Both the position numbers and the translations under genes were made by a program. DNA of 64,000 bases from Pseudoalteromonas luteoviolacea DSM 6061. GTDB taxonomy: Bacteria > Pseudomonadota > Gammaproteobacteria > Enterobacterales > Alteromonadaceae. Shown piece after piece: positions 45,622-56,000 of this stretch (within the stretch, counting starts at the first letter, position 1; each line of letters starts with the position of its first letter). Under the pieces are notes generated by a model. The model ran no database searches. It saw only the letters and a program-made list of their open reading frames with translations, and was not told the DNA's origin. The DNA is taken from assembly GCF_001625655.1 (NCBI RefSeq), contig NZ_AUYB01000013.1:111630-175629 (forward strand), written 5' to 3'.

Positions 45622-46497
45622 ATGAAGCATAGGATAAGTACACAAAATCAATACGAGCACCGTTTACTCAAAGTTATTGATTACATTTATGAGCATGCTG
45701 ACAAAGAGCTTGATGTAAACACACTGGCTGATGTGGCTTATATGTCTGCTTATCACTTTCATCGCATCTACCGTGAATACGCAGGTGAAACCATTAATCT
45801 CACAGTGAGAAGAATGCGTATGTTAAAAGCGGCGACATACCTTGTACGCAGTGACTTGAGCCAACAACAAATTGCAAAAAAAGTTTGTTATGGCAGCGTT
45901 GAAGCATTTAATCGTGCGTTTAGGAAACACTATGGTGAAACACCCCAGCAATATCGCCAATCTCGTGTTGACACTCAACCTAACGTCACTGAGTTATATC
46001 CAAAGTCTCAAAAGGAGTACCAAACAATGTATTCAGTTAAACAACAGCACATCAAGTCACTGTCATTAATCGGCATTTCACACCAAGGCGATTATATGAA
46101 AATAGGGCAAGCATTTGAAAAGTTGTCTTTAATGGCTGGTAAGGCGCAGCTGCTTGACCAACACACTCGCTATTTCGGGATTTACTTTGATGATCCAGAC
46201 TCGGTGGCACAAGATAACCTCCGCTCTATGGCCTGTATTTCGGTTGATACCGCTTTGCTGCCAGAAGATCATCCATTTGAGCAGATCACAATTCCCGAAG
46301 GAGACACGGTCAGTATATTATTCAAAGGTGACTATCCAGAACTAGAAAAGCCATATAATTGGCTATATGGAGAATGGTTGCCACAGAGTCAGTTTGAACT
46401 CGCTGATTTTCCACCTTTTGAAGAATATTTAAATGATCTTAAAGATACCGCACCTCAAGATCTTCTCACTGAGATCAACTTTTTAGTGAAAACCTAG
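45622..46497 (+). CDS. AraC family regulator with GyrI-like effector domain
   Basis: A 291-residue protein. Residues ~8-110 hold two AraC helix-turn-helix motifs (VNTLADVAYMSAYHFHRIYR and QQIAKKVCYGSVEAFNRAFR), and ~130-291 a GyrI-like small-molecule binding domain. This is the Rob/BmrR type of domain order and suggests a drug or toxin sensor. It converges with the CadC-like gene over 6 bases. It has no obvious operon partner; it may control the nearby efflux genes, but this is inference. Confidence 0.88.
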   Translation: MKHRISTQNQYEHRLLKVIDYIYEHADKELDVNTLADVAYMSAYHFHRIYREYAGETINLTVRRMRMLKAATYLVRSDLSQQQIAKKVCYGSVEAFNRAFRKHYGETPQQYRQSRVDTQPNVTELYPKSQKEYQTMYSVKQQHIKSLSLIGISHQGDYMKIGQAFEKLSLMAGKAQLLDQHTRYFGIYFDDPDSVAQDNLRSMACISVDTALLPEDHPFEQITIPEGDTVSILFKGDYPELEKPYNWLYGEWLPQSQFELADFPPFEEYLNDLKDTAPQDLLTEINFLVKT

Positions 46498-46503
46498 TTT
46501 ACA

Positions 46504-48594
46504 CTACTCTCTGCCAGTGACTTGAACGAGATCACTGGCAGCCAGTAACTCTTTTGAATAAATAACTGACAGTAATTTTGGATGCAAATCAAAATTAAAT
46601 GTCCATTCATTGCGACTCAAAGGAAATGAGCGTTGCTGCATAGTATCTAAATCCAACTTGTTTAAATGTACTATCAAACTTTGTTTATCTGCCCAATACA
46701 CAGCGTTTTTTCGTGCAATAATTGTTAATTCAGCAAGCCTAGGCAACTGTACTAGTCGCTTTTCATCGCCAGATGAAAAGGTTTGTACTAACCAAAAATC
46801 ATCTCTTAATATGAACACTCGACCAGCTCCATCTTCAATACGCGCTAAAGTATCATCTCTCACCCGCTCGGTTGTCTGCGTTTCAATATCGTAGCGAAGC
46901 AATTTATAGCTATGTTGCTCTACTCGAGAAAAATAAATATAACGTCCATCTGCATTCCAATTGGCATAAGCGATCTGCTCATCATCCCCTGTAAGCCATG
47001 TAAATCTCTGATTTGGAATATCATACATAAACAGCCGCTCTTCTCTTCTACCCAATAAATGCGCACCATTAGTACTGACTTGTAAGCCATTGATGGCATC
47101 GAGCGTATCAAATCGATGTAAGAGTGTTTTTTCACCTGCGTGCGGGCCCTCAGCAACCAGTTGATATAAATAACTGTATCTCGAGTCCCGACTAAGATAA
47201 AAAACTGCATTACCATCATGGCTGTATATGGGCGACCACTCCACTTGATCACTGGCTATTTTAAGCATTGCTGGTACCGATTTCGACGTACTGAAAGGGT
47301 TGGGCATTGAGACGATATCTCTGTAGTTCATACCATGACGACGCATCAGTAGACAATCCTCGGCACATTCACCAAAAACATCATTTAAACCTGGGGTAAT
47401 TTGGGGTGAAACATTTAGCTGTCCACTGCCGACATGAAACCTTGCAAGCTGACCTTTAAAACTGCTAAGTAGCAGTGAGTTGGGCTGCTGTTGGCTCCAT
47501 ACCAAGTTGGAGGCCTCAAATCCAAGTAACGTTTCATGAAGCAAATTTCCATCATTCAGTGCAAACACCAGTAAGCGATATTGACGCAATTGCTGATTTC
47601 TAACCACGGCCAAATACTTGCCATCGAAAGACTCCTTCGCCAATACGTCGCCTCGCCCTTTAGACAGAGGAAAAGTGATCTGTGTGCTGGTATGATTCGC
47701 TAAATTATAACTGAATATCGCTTTACTACTGGTTTTGTAGTGAGGACTCTCCCCCACTACATAGGCATTGTAAAAAACAGATTGCCCATTCGCAGACCAT
47801 CCCTGAAGCGATGGATTTCTCTGTGGTATCTCCAAACGACGAGGATTGCGCAAAGTACCTTGATGATAATCAGCTAAGAACACCTGATAGCCTTTTCCAA
47901 CATCTCTTTTATACAAAACTTGCTTGCCATTTGGTGACATCAATATGCCGTGATACGCACCATCATCGCCACTTAATCGATATAGGAGATCACGATTTAA
48001 ATCTTTGGCATACAAAGAAAATGGCTCTCTGTTACTGCCCCGATACATAAACATCAGCGTGTTAGTTTTGGCGTTGTATTCTCCGCCCATTTCAGAGCCT
48101 GAAATTCGCGTCAGCGGTGCAATATCTGCCTCATAAGGTGTACTGCTCGTTCCCAATAAAAAAAATAGTACCCAAACTAAAAAAGTAACCAGTGCCATGC
48201 TGGCAAGTACCCACCAACGGCTTGATGGTGTTTGAGATTGCACTTGCCTCTCAATTGGTTTTGCCGCTTCACCGACAAATTGATAGCCCTGTAATGGAAT
48301 GGTTTTAATAAAGCGAGGTTCTTTCGCGTCATCACCAAGTGCTAAACGTACTTTTTTCACCACTCTGCGAATAGCATCATCAGTGACCTGACGATTGCAC
48401 CAAACATGCTCAAGCAGTTCCTGACGACTGACTATTTCACCAGCTCGAGAAATCAAATAATTGAGAAAAGCCAACGGCAAAGGTTCCAATCGCTGCTCTC
48501 CTTGGGCGTTCTCCACTCGACCAGAGTTAAAGCAAACTCGGTTATCAGCCAGTTGCAGCTCGTTCGACGCCTCTTCAATCCTTTGATTTTTCAT
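46504..48594 (-). CDS. CadC-like membrane transcriptional regulator with TolB-like periplasmic domain
   Basis: A 696-residue one-component regulator. The N-terminal OmpR-type winged helix (residues ~20-108, with REIVSRQELLEHVW-like EIVSRQELLEHVWCNRQVTD) is joined to a TM helix (127-148) and a large periplasmic domain (~155-690). The periplasmic part has repeated WD40/TolB-like blades (SPNGKQVLYKRDVGKG, WSPIYSHDGNAVFYLSRDSR, NWNADGRYIYFSRV). It would bind DNA while membrane-bound, sensing a periplasmic signal. It is divergent from the RND efflux genes, its likely targets. Confidence 0.88.
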   Translation of the reverse strand: MKNQRIEEASNELQLADNRVCFNSGRVENAQGEQRLEPLPLAFLNYLISRAGEIVSRQELLEHVWCNRQVTDDAIRRVVKKVRLALGDDAKEPRFIKTIPLQGYQFVGEAAKPIERQVQSQTPSSRWWVLASMALVTFLVWVLFFLLGTSSTPYEADIAPLTRISGSEMGGEYNAKTNTLMFMYRGSNREPFSLYAKDLNRDLLYRLSGDDGAYHGILMSPNGKQVLYKRDVGKGYQVFLADYHQGTLRNPRRLEIPQRNPSLQGWSANGQSVFYNAYVVGESPHYKTSSKAIFSYNLANHTSTQITFPLSKGRGDVLAKESFDGKYLAVVRNQQLRQYRLLVFALNDGNLLHETLLGFEASNLVWSQQQPNSLLLSSFKGQLARFHVGSGQLNVSPQITPGLNDVFGECAEDCLLMRRHGMNYRDIVSMPNPFSTSKSVPAMLKIASDQVEWSPIYSHDGNAVFYLSRDSRYSYLYQLVAEGPHAGEKTLLHRFDTLDAINGLQVSTNGAHLLGRREERLFMYDIPNQRFTWLTGDDEQIAYANWNADGRYIYFSRVEQHSYKLLRYDIETQTTERVRDDTLARIEDGAGRVFILRDDFWLVQTFSSGDEKRLVQLPRLAELTIIARKNAVYWADKQSLIVHLNKLDLDTMQQRSFPLSRNEWTFNFDLHPKLLSVIYSKELLAASDLVQVTGRE
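46511..46541. terminator. Hairpin within the CadC-like 3' end
   Basis: CTGCCAGTGA (46511-46520) and TCACTGGCAG (46532-46541) form a perfect 10-bp stem inside the last codons of the minus-strand gene, 14 bases after the AraC-like stop. It may terminate the AraC-like transcript. Confidence 0.4.
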
Positions 48595-48600
48595 ATTATT

Positions 48601-48676
48601 TTTCTCAAGTTGAATGACTAATTGTGACTTTTCTCAGTCTACACATAAGTTCATAACAATTCCATGCCAGTCACAA
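48601..48676. promoter_or_regulatory. Divergent control region of the RND efflux operon
   Basis: The gap between the CadC-like gene and the adaptor gene contains direct repeats TTTCTCA (48601-48607 and 48630-48636) and inverted repeats TTGTGACT (48622-48629) and AGTCACAA (48669-48676). These are candidate binding sites for the CadC-like regulator. Confidence 0.35.
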
Positions 48677-48722
48677 CTTCACCTTGGCAAACTGCGCTTT
48701 AAGTTATTTATATTTGGATATT

Positions 48723-49817
48723 ATGAATACAATGATTCAGTTATTTACCTCAAAACTTCTCTCGACATTTCAACCTATTTTGTTATCCACGGGTTTGCTA
48801 TGGGTAACGTCTTCCATCGCTGCGACTAAGCCACCATTAGTCAAAACCACAGCAGTGGTACCTTGGCAAGAAGGTGTTCAAGGCCAACTTTCTTGCCAAG
48901 TGTCTGTTCCTCAACAGTACACAGTGGCCAGTGAAAGTCAGGCAAAATTAACCTATATGGTCAGTAGTGGTAGCTTTGTAAAAAAGGGAGACTTGTTAGC
49001 GGAGCAAGACGGCTTCTATTTACACCAATCGCTGAAAGCTCAGCAATACGAACTAACACAACAATCTGCAAACCTTGATTATCATCAACAGGAATACCAG
49101 CGCCTAATACAGCTAGGCAAAACGCACGTCTCAGCCTCAGCCATCAATGAGCATGCGCTTTCATTAAAGCTTGCTCAGCAAGCAGTCGCAGTAGCCAACA
49201 ATACCATTGCAACGCTTAACAAACAGATCTCTGCTCTCAAACACTACGCACCTGACGATGGAGTAGTCACGGCCCTTCATAGTAACCTTGGAAGTTTTGT
49301 TGCGAGAGGTGAGGCTATACTGAGTTTTATCGTAACGAATAACAAAGAGTTGCATTGCGAGTTACCGCTTACTCAAGACCAACTAACCAGCCAATTAGAA
49401 CACAAAGACTTCTTTCTCTCACAGTCCGTGCCACTGACTTTGAGCCGCTATTCAAGAAGTTTAAACCAGCGTCATCAAACGCAATCACTGTGGTTTAGAA
49501 CTCCAAAAGAAACACCTAACTTACCAATCGGTAAGCTCGTGACTGTGCAGTGGCAATCTCAACTAAACCAACTCACCAAAATCCCCGTTCAAGCTGTGAC
49601 TTTTGAACGCAATAGCGCCCATAGCTGGCGAATCAACAAACACCAAGAAGCCGAAAAAGTCGCCATTGAGGTGGTTCAAAATCAAGCTCATCATTTTATC
49701 GTTCAAAGTGATTTACAAGCAGGGGAGCAAGTTATAGTTCTGGGCCAATCTACTATTTCAGATGGCGCGAAAGTTAAAGTGATGGCAGCTGATACGTTAT
49801 TCGCTCAAGGAAATTAA
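48723..49817 (+). CDS. RND efflux periplasmic adaptor (membrane fusion) protein
   Basis: A 364-residue adaptor linking an RND pump to an outer-membrane channel. The N-terminal hydrophobic segment is a signal peptide or anchor (about residues 18-35, LLSTGLLWVTSSIAA). It is followed by a lipoyl half-motif (VSSGSFVKKGDLLAEQDG), an alpha-helical hairpin (~95-170), the second lipoyl half (APDDGVVTALHSNLGSFVARGE) and beta-barrel domains. The frame opens earlier at TTG 48684, but ATG 48723 gives the export signal and has GGA upstream. The pump gene starts 2 bases after its stop. No outer-membrane gene is in the window. Confidence 0.88.
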   Translation: MNTMIQLFTSKLLSTFQPILLSTGLLWVTSSIAATKPPLVKTTAVVPWQEGVQGQLSCQVSVPQQYTVASESQAKLTYMVSSGSFVKKGDLLAEQDGFYLHQSLKAQQYELTQQSANLDYHQQEYQRLIQLGKTHVSASAINEHALSLKLAQQAVAVANNTIATLNKQISALKHYAPDDGVVTALHSNLGSFVARGEAILSFIVTNNKELHCELPLTQDQLTSQLEHKDFFLSQSVPLTLSRYSRSLNQRHQTQSLWFRTPKETPNLPIGKLVTVQWQSQLNQLTKIPVQAVTFERNSAHSWRINKHQEAEKVAIEVVQNQAHHFIVQSDLQAGEQVIVLGQSTISDGAKVKVMAADTLFAQGN

Positions 49818-49819
49818 CT

Positions 49820-52800
49820 ATGTTGCAAAAAACATCCACAATGACACTTAAAGATAAAAGCATTTTATCCATTGCAGTCCTGATGTGCGTCTTTGCAATT
49901 GTGATTGCCAAGCAGTTAGAAAGTGCCTTATTACCACCAATTAAAAGACCTGAAATAGCGATTAACGTTACTTGGCCTGGAAAAGGAGTCGAAGAAATAC
50001 AACAAACTTTGGTCTCACCTCTTGAAGAGGTCCTTAACGGCATACCGAATAGTATTTTAATGTCGACCACAGTGAGTGCAAGCAATGCCAGTATTAATCT
50101 GCAGTTTCAAGCGAGTACTGATATGCAGGCAGCCTATCTCGAAACTCTAAACCGCATTAATCAGGTACCCGGTTGGCCAAGTGAAGTACCAGCGCCTACA
50201 GTCACAAACTTTGCCTCTGGCAGTAGTGCTTCGCTTGCCTCTATGATGCTTATCAGCAATACATCAGCAACACACAGTGACTTTATTCATGCCTTCGAAA
50301 ACTACTTAAAACCGGCTCTCAGCCAAATTAACGGTGTGCAACATGTAGTCACTAGCAATAACCCTACTCAACAACGAGTTGAGATCATATTGCAACACGA
50401 CAAAATCAAACGTTTTGGTCTAAGCATCACCCAAATTCAAGCGCAATTAAATACACTTAACGATAGTTCTGGCGACTATATGTACTTGGGTGATAGACGT
50501 TATGCACTACACTTTTCTGGCCAAAAAAACTTTTCAGAGTTGATGTCGCTGCCCATTGCCTACCACTCTCCTAGCCTTATAAAACTCTCCGATATTGCCA
50601 CAGTCAATCAACGTACTGAGCGTGAGTGGTTGTTTTCGTCGATACAAGGGAAACGCGCATTTTACATGTATTTTCAATCCGTTCCCGATGTAAATGTGCT
50701 CGCCACTTTAGCGCAAACGAAAGAAGTCATATCACGCTTAAATCAAGGACCCTTGGCCGAACTTGATATGGAATTAGTGCTCAGTCGTGACGATTCAAAA
50801 GCCATCAAAAGTGCCATATCACAAGTCTACCTTTCGCTCTTACTAGGCATTATTTTATCGAGTTTAGTGTTGTATCTTTTTATTAAACAAAGTCGTTTTG
50901 TCACTTTGATTTTTATATCTATACCAGTCTGTCTAGCGGCGGTCGTGTTGCTCATGTATTTTTTAAACTTTAGCCTTAATGTCATAAGTTTAGCGGGTAT
51001 GGCACTGTCAATTGGGCTTTTACTCGACGCCAGTATTGTCGCTGTCGACAGCATTGAACAAAAGCGTCGTCAAGGAGAAACGCTCAATCAAGCCATTGTA
51101 TCTGGTATTTCTGCTGTGAAAGGAGCTGTGATATCTTCAACATTATCCAGTATTGTGATTTTTATCCCCATACTTTTAATGCAAAGCCCTGAAGCACAGC
51201 TTTTTAAAGACCTTGCTTTTACAATTTCTGCTGCCCTTCTCACCTCATTAGTCAGTGCTTTGTGTTTACTTCCGATTGTCGCCAAAACACTGTTAAAAAA
51301 TACCCCACACCAGCACCAGAAGCCCAGTGGCGTGAGCCCTGCCTATCACCAAATAATACATTCAAAGCCAATCGCGTTGAGTATATTGGTGGTACTGATC
51401 CCGATTGCATGTTTAATCGTATGGCAGCTTACTCCTCAAACAAACCTACTGCCAGCGGCAAAAAATCGTGCGGTACACGCCTATATCAGTTTTCAAGATC
51501 CATTGTCACCCAAAGCCACTCAAGCTCATATTGCAGAGCCGATTTTAACGCGACTGGCGCAGCAACAAAGCCAAGGCAACGCACCCCAGTATGATTTATC
51601 GGGATTATTTTGCTGGGAAGGGTTTTGTCTACTGTATTTTTATCCTCCAAAAGATTGGCATTACGATTCGTTTAGCCGCTGGCTTAAAAATGAAATTGTT
51701 CACGACTTACCAGGCGCACGCGTAACGGTTGTACAAGAGGAACTGTTGCGACTTGTTATGCCAAATGCAGGTGTAAGTTACCTAGACCTGCAAGGTGCCG
51801 AGCTCTCAACGTTACAATCGGCCGGGCAACAATTACTGCGTCATTTGCAAAATAAATTTGATGGCGCACAAATTAGAGCGGTCAGTGAACTGTCAAACAG
51901 CGTAGCAAGAATAAACTTCACCCCAAATCACCCAGCTCTATTGCGGTATAATATGAATCTAAACGATCTAAATTTGCATCTTGAGGCACTCACTCAAGGC
52001 GTGTATTTAGGGCGCTTTAATAGCCAAGGACAAAACCTTCCTTTTTATTTAAAAATACACACAGCAGAGGATCTAAAAACTTTATTGAGCAGAGAAATAA
52101 CCATCGAGAATGTAGGACTTAGACCTATTTCAGAGCTCACCGAAGCCGAATTTTCTGTCGCACCAGCAAGACTGAATCGAATCAATCAACGCAGTGTTGT
52201 TACACTTAGCCTTGCACCACCAGCCAATATCAGCCAAAGCGAATTTATTACTGCAGTAAAGCAAGAAACCTCGGATTTTTTAGCCAAAAATCAATTGAGT
52301 AAAGTAAACACGACATGGCGAGGTAGTGCAGATCAACTCGATGAATTCATTAAAGAATTTAGCAGTATGTTTTTAATGTCAGTACTTATTCTTTGCTTTT
52401 TACTCCGCCTCAGCTTGCGCAACTGGCGCCAAACCGCAGCGGTGCTATTGAGTATGCCTCTTGCAATGCTTGGAGGGATGCTATGCTTGCGATTACTCGG
52501 GCTCGCTACTCATCAGCCGCTTGATATTATCACGATGATTGGATTTATTATTTTAATGGGGCTGGTAATAAACAACGCCATCTTGCTCATTAATCAATAC
52601 GACTTTGCGATGCAGCGAGGAGCGACACAAAGTGCAGCAATTGTACAAGCCATTTCTATTCGTAAGCGGCCTATATTTATGAGCACGGGCACCAGTATAT
52701 TTGGCATGCTACCCCTTATGCTGCTGCCCGGCGAAGGCGCTGAAATATATCGCGGATTAGCAGCCGTTATTGTCGGAGGTATGACATTCAGTGCACTTTT

Positions 52801-52891
52801 TAGTATGCCTTTGATGGCAGCGCTACTATCCCGAACCTGGTACCGAGAACTGAGTACTCCTACTCAACCACTTGCTACTTCAACCTCATAG
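49820..52891 (+). CDS. RND efflux transporter (AcrB/MexB-like)
   Basis: A 1023-residue inner-membrane proton-driven exporter with the two-repeat architecture: TM1 (~14-31), a large periplasmic loop, TM2-6 (~333-490), TM7 (~515), a second loop and TM8-12 (~855-1000). Family motifs are present but the proton relay is unusual: TM4 reads GLLLDASIVAVD with Asp403-Ala404 instead of Asp-Asp, and TM10 reads GLVINNAILL with Asn918 where AcrB has Lys940. Substrates are unknown. It is coupled to the adaptor gene and ends at a terminator. Confidence 0.9.
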   Translation: MLQKTSTMTLKDKSILSIAVLMCVFAIVIAKQLESALLPPIKRPEIAINVTWPGKGVEEIQQTLVSPLEEVLNGIPNSILMSTTVSASNASINLQFQASTDMQAAYLETLNRINQVPGWPSEVPAPTVTNFASGSSASLASMMLISNTSATHSDFIHAFENYLKPALSQINGVQHVVTSNNPTQQRVEIILQHDKIKRFGLSITQIQAQLNTLNDSSGDYMYLGDRRYALHFSGQKNFSELMSLPIAYHSPSLIKLSDIATVNQRTEREWLFSSIQGKRAFYMYFQSVPDVNVLATLAQTKEVISRLNQGPLAELDMELVLSRDDSKAIKSAISQVYLSLLLGIILSSLVLYLFIKQSRFVTLIFISIPVCLAAVVLLMYFLNFSLNVISLAGMALSIGLLLDASIVAVDSIEQKRRQGETLNQAIVSGISAVKGAVISSTLSSIVIFIPILLMQSPEAQLFKDLAFTISAALLTSLVSALCLLPIVAKTLLKNTPHQHQKPSGVSPAYHQIIHSKPIALSILVVLIPIACLIVWQLTPQTNLLPAAKNRAVHAYISFQDPLSPKATQAHIAEPILTRLAQQQSQGNAPQYDLSGLFCWEGFCLLYFYPPKDWHYDSFSRWLKNEIVHDLPGARVTVVQEELLRLVMPNAGVSYLDLQGAELSTLQSAGQQLLRHLQNKFDGAQIRAVSELSNSVARINFTPNHPALLRYNMNLNDLNLHLEALTQGVYLGRFNSQGQNLPFYLKIHTAEDLKTLLSREITIENVGLRPISELTEAEFSVAPARLNRINQRSVVTLSLAPPANISQSEFITAVKQETSDFLAKNQLSKVNTTWRGSADQLDEFIKEFSSMFLMSVLILCFLLRLSLRNWRQTAAVLLSMPLAMLGGMLCLRLLGLATHQPLDIITMIGFIILMGLVINNAILLINQYDFAMQRGATQSAAIVQAISIRKRPIFMSTGTSIFGMLPLMLLPGEGAEIYRGLAAVIVGGMTFSALFSMPLMAALLSRTWYRELSTPTQPLATSTS

Positions 52892-52918
52892 CAAAGAGCA
52901 ATCATTAAATCACAACAT

Positions 52919-52957
52919 AAATGGCCTGATTTAGGTATTCAGCGCCATTTATTTTTT
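52919..52957 (+). terminator. Terminator after the RND operon
   Basis: AAATGGC (52919-52925) with GCCATTT (52944-52950), extended by CTGA/TCAG, is followed by a T-rich tract. It lies 28 bases after the stop codon. Confidence 0.75.
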
Positions 52958-53070
52958 AATACTTTGAGACTAAGCATTTACTCTAACTTAGAATTCATTG
53001 GATAATCACCCAGTATTCATTTGAATCACTTAAACTTGTTCAAAATGCAGTTAGAATATAGGGGAAAATC

Positions 53071-56000
53071 ATGAACATAAGGAATGTGCGAACATATAGC
53101 TTAATGTGCTTTTGTTTGCTCATGTTATTAGGCTGGCACAGTGCACTTGAAGCAAACAGCAAAACTCGCCAAACACCTCATGTAGCCATTGTTGGCTCTG
53201 GACCACTAGTACCAAAAGGTAGTGGACAAGCGATTCCAATTAGCTATAAAAACACCACAGAAGTAGATGTTGAAATCCTGCATTTAACCAGCCCCCATGA
53301 CTTCTTAAATCGCTATTATTTAAACGACAACCTCTATCCAAGCGCCCTAGATCGTCTCAGTTATAGCTTCAATAGTGTGTTTGCCGATAGATTTACGTTA
53401 CCAAAAAGCAGTCCTGAAGAAATCCACAGTGCCAAGTTACCGATTCCCAAACATTTAGCGTCAGGTTGGTATATTGTCACCCTTAAAGCAGCTGGCGTGT
53501 TTAATGATATTCAAATTAAACATATGCTACTTACAGAACTAGGCATACAAGCTAGGCTCCAGAAAAAACATGCTCACTTTAGTGTTAATAAACTAAATGA
53601 TGGTACTCGCGTTGCAAATGCAAAGGTCAGTATCTATAGAAAGCACGAGTTAATTAGACAAGGTAAAACAGACGCTCAAGGGAATATCAGCTTTTCATTC
53701 ACAGCAGAAGAAAATGACATCGTATTTGTAGAGTACATAGGCAATGGAAAGTCACCTGAAGTTGCGTTGTTACCATTAAAAGAGACTCCGCTTGATTTAT
53801 CCGGTTACGCCCTTGGTGGGCGAGTATATCAAGATACTGAAGCTTATATTTACAGTAATAGAGATTTGGTAAGACCAGGCGATACATTGCCTATCAATGT
53901 TTTACTACGCGACCAAGATGGTATCGCCTTAGATAGAGAGACGCTCACCCTAACGGTTAAAAACCCACATCAAGAGCAGATTGTTAAAGAAACCTTAAAC
54001 ATCAGCGATGCAGGCATCTTTGAAAAGTTACTCACTACTGCCAAAGGTTGGCCTACGGGACGCTATACGGTTGGCGTACATCTAGACCCAAGTGCCAATC
54101 AATCTCTCAATGAACTTCAGTTTCAATTAGAAGAATTTGTCCCTGAACGCATGGACCTGCAAGTTGCATCAAAATCACAATTTGTTTTATCAGGACAAAG
54201 CAATCATATTGATTTAACTGGTAAATATCTCTTTGGAAGCCCTGCGGCTGGCAATCGATTCACAACGGACGTTTCTCATCACCCTATTCGTCAGTTTGCT
54301 GGGCCCTACAACGACTTTATTGTTGGCCAAGACTTTTATTTATCAAGTCGATATAAGTCACTGCCCAAAAAGCGCATGTCTGAAGAGGGAACTGCATCTG
54401 TCGCTATTTCAACACCAAGCGCGAGAAAGATTAAAAGTCCAATAGAAACCAAAGTGTTATTTGCCCTTCAAGAGTCTGGTGGTGCAGCTGTGCAGCGTAG
54501 CATGACGTTTACAAGTTGGAAGGATACTAACCTGCCCGCACTAAAACCGCTGAGTAAAACCTTCAAATACAACTCCAATGCCGCATTTGACGTTGCACTG
54601 CTTAGCCCAAATGGTCAAAAGCTCGAATCAGGCAGCGTCAAATTAACTTTGTATTATGACCAAGGCCAACACTATTGGGTGTACGAGGAAGGTATTGGTT
54701 GGAGACGTAAGAAGCAAGATCAATGGCGTAAGGAGCAGCAACTGGTTGTCGATTTAAACGCAGATACCACGCGCATTGAATTACCCGTCGATTGGGGCGA
54801 CTACAAACTAGAAGCCACTGATCTCAGCTCTGGCACAAAGACCCTGCATCACTTTTATGCTGGCTGGTATCGCGGATATAGACAATACCCTGCAAAACCT
54901 GAGCACCTTCAATTATCTTTGGATAAAACGGTTTACACTGCTGGCGAGAAGGCTGAAGTGACTTTTGACTCCCCTATCGACGGTGAACTTTTAGTCACCC
55001 TAGAGTCAGACAAGGTACTTTGGAGCCAAAAATTAGCTGTAAAGCAGGGAGAAGCCAAAGTTACTTTGCCTATAAACAAAACGCTAAACCGTCACGACCT
55101 GTATGTTACCGCCAGTCTGTTCGGTCAACAGCAAAATGCACCGAAACGATACCTAGGTATTTCACCACTCAAACTGGACAGAACCGAGCGAAACCTTCAG
55201 CTTGCAGTGAGCCTCCCTGATAGCATTGAGCCTCTGCAAACTATCGCAGTTCCGGTTAAAGCGTCTGGATTAAAGCCAAATAAAAACAGCTGGGTGACAG
55301 TCTCCATGGTTGATAGAGGCATCATCAATCTCAGCCGCTTTAAGCCTCAAAACCCCCATGACTTTTTGTTCTCTCAGCGTCGTTACAGTGGCGATATCAT
55401 TGATCTGTACTCTCGCCAATACGACCCTCGACCAAACCCTTTTGCACAATCAAGATTTGGTAGTGACAACAACAATAACAACACCAATCGAAATGACGAC
55501 TTGGTGGAAAGTAAAACTATTCAGTTGATGTCCAGACCGGTAAAACTGATTAATGGGGAGGCACTAGTTGAACTTACATTACCAGATTACAACGGTGAAG
55601 CTCAGCTGATAGTAACGGCATTTAATGACGAACAAGTTGGTCAGTTAGTACAAAACCAAGTTATCCGTATGCCGCTTGTTGCAGAACTCAGTGTGCCGCG
55701 CTTTTTGGTTCCTGGTGACATCTCAAGCATCGCCATTGATTTACACAATGTTAGTGGCGATGCACAAAGTTTAACTGTTAATTTGCAAACAGATGCAGAT
55801 ATTGAGATGCCCGATAATGCTTCACGAATTGTTGCATTAGAAGATGGGAAAAACTGGAGTCACATTCAGCCTCTCATCGTGTCAAAAACCAGTCCAGATA
55901 ACGTGGTCACTTTTACTTTATCAGTTCAAGGGCAAGGGGTTGATGTCAACAGAAGCTGGCGTGTGCCTATTAAATATTTAGAACCTTGGGCTACCCATGT

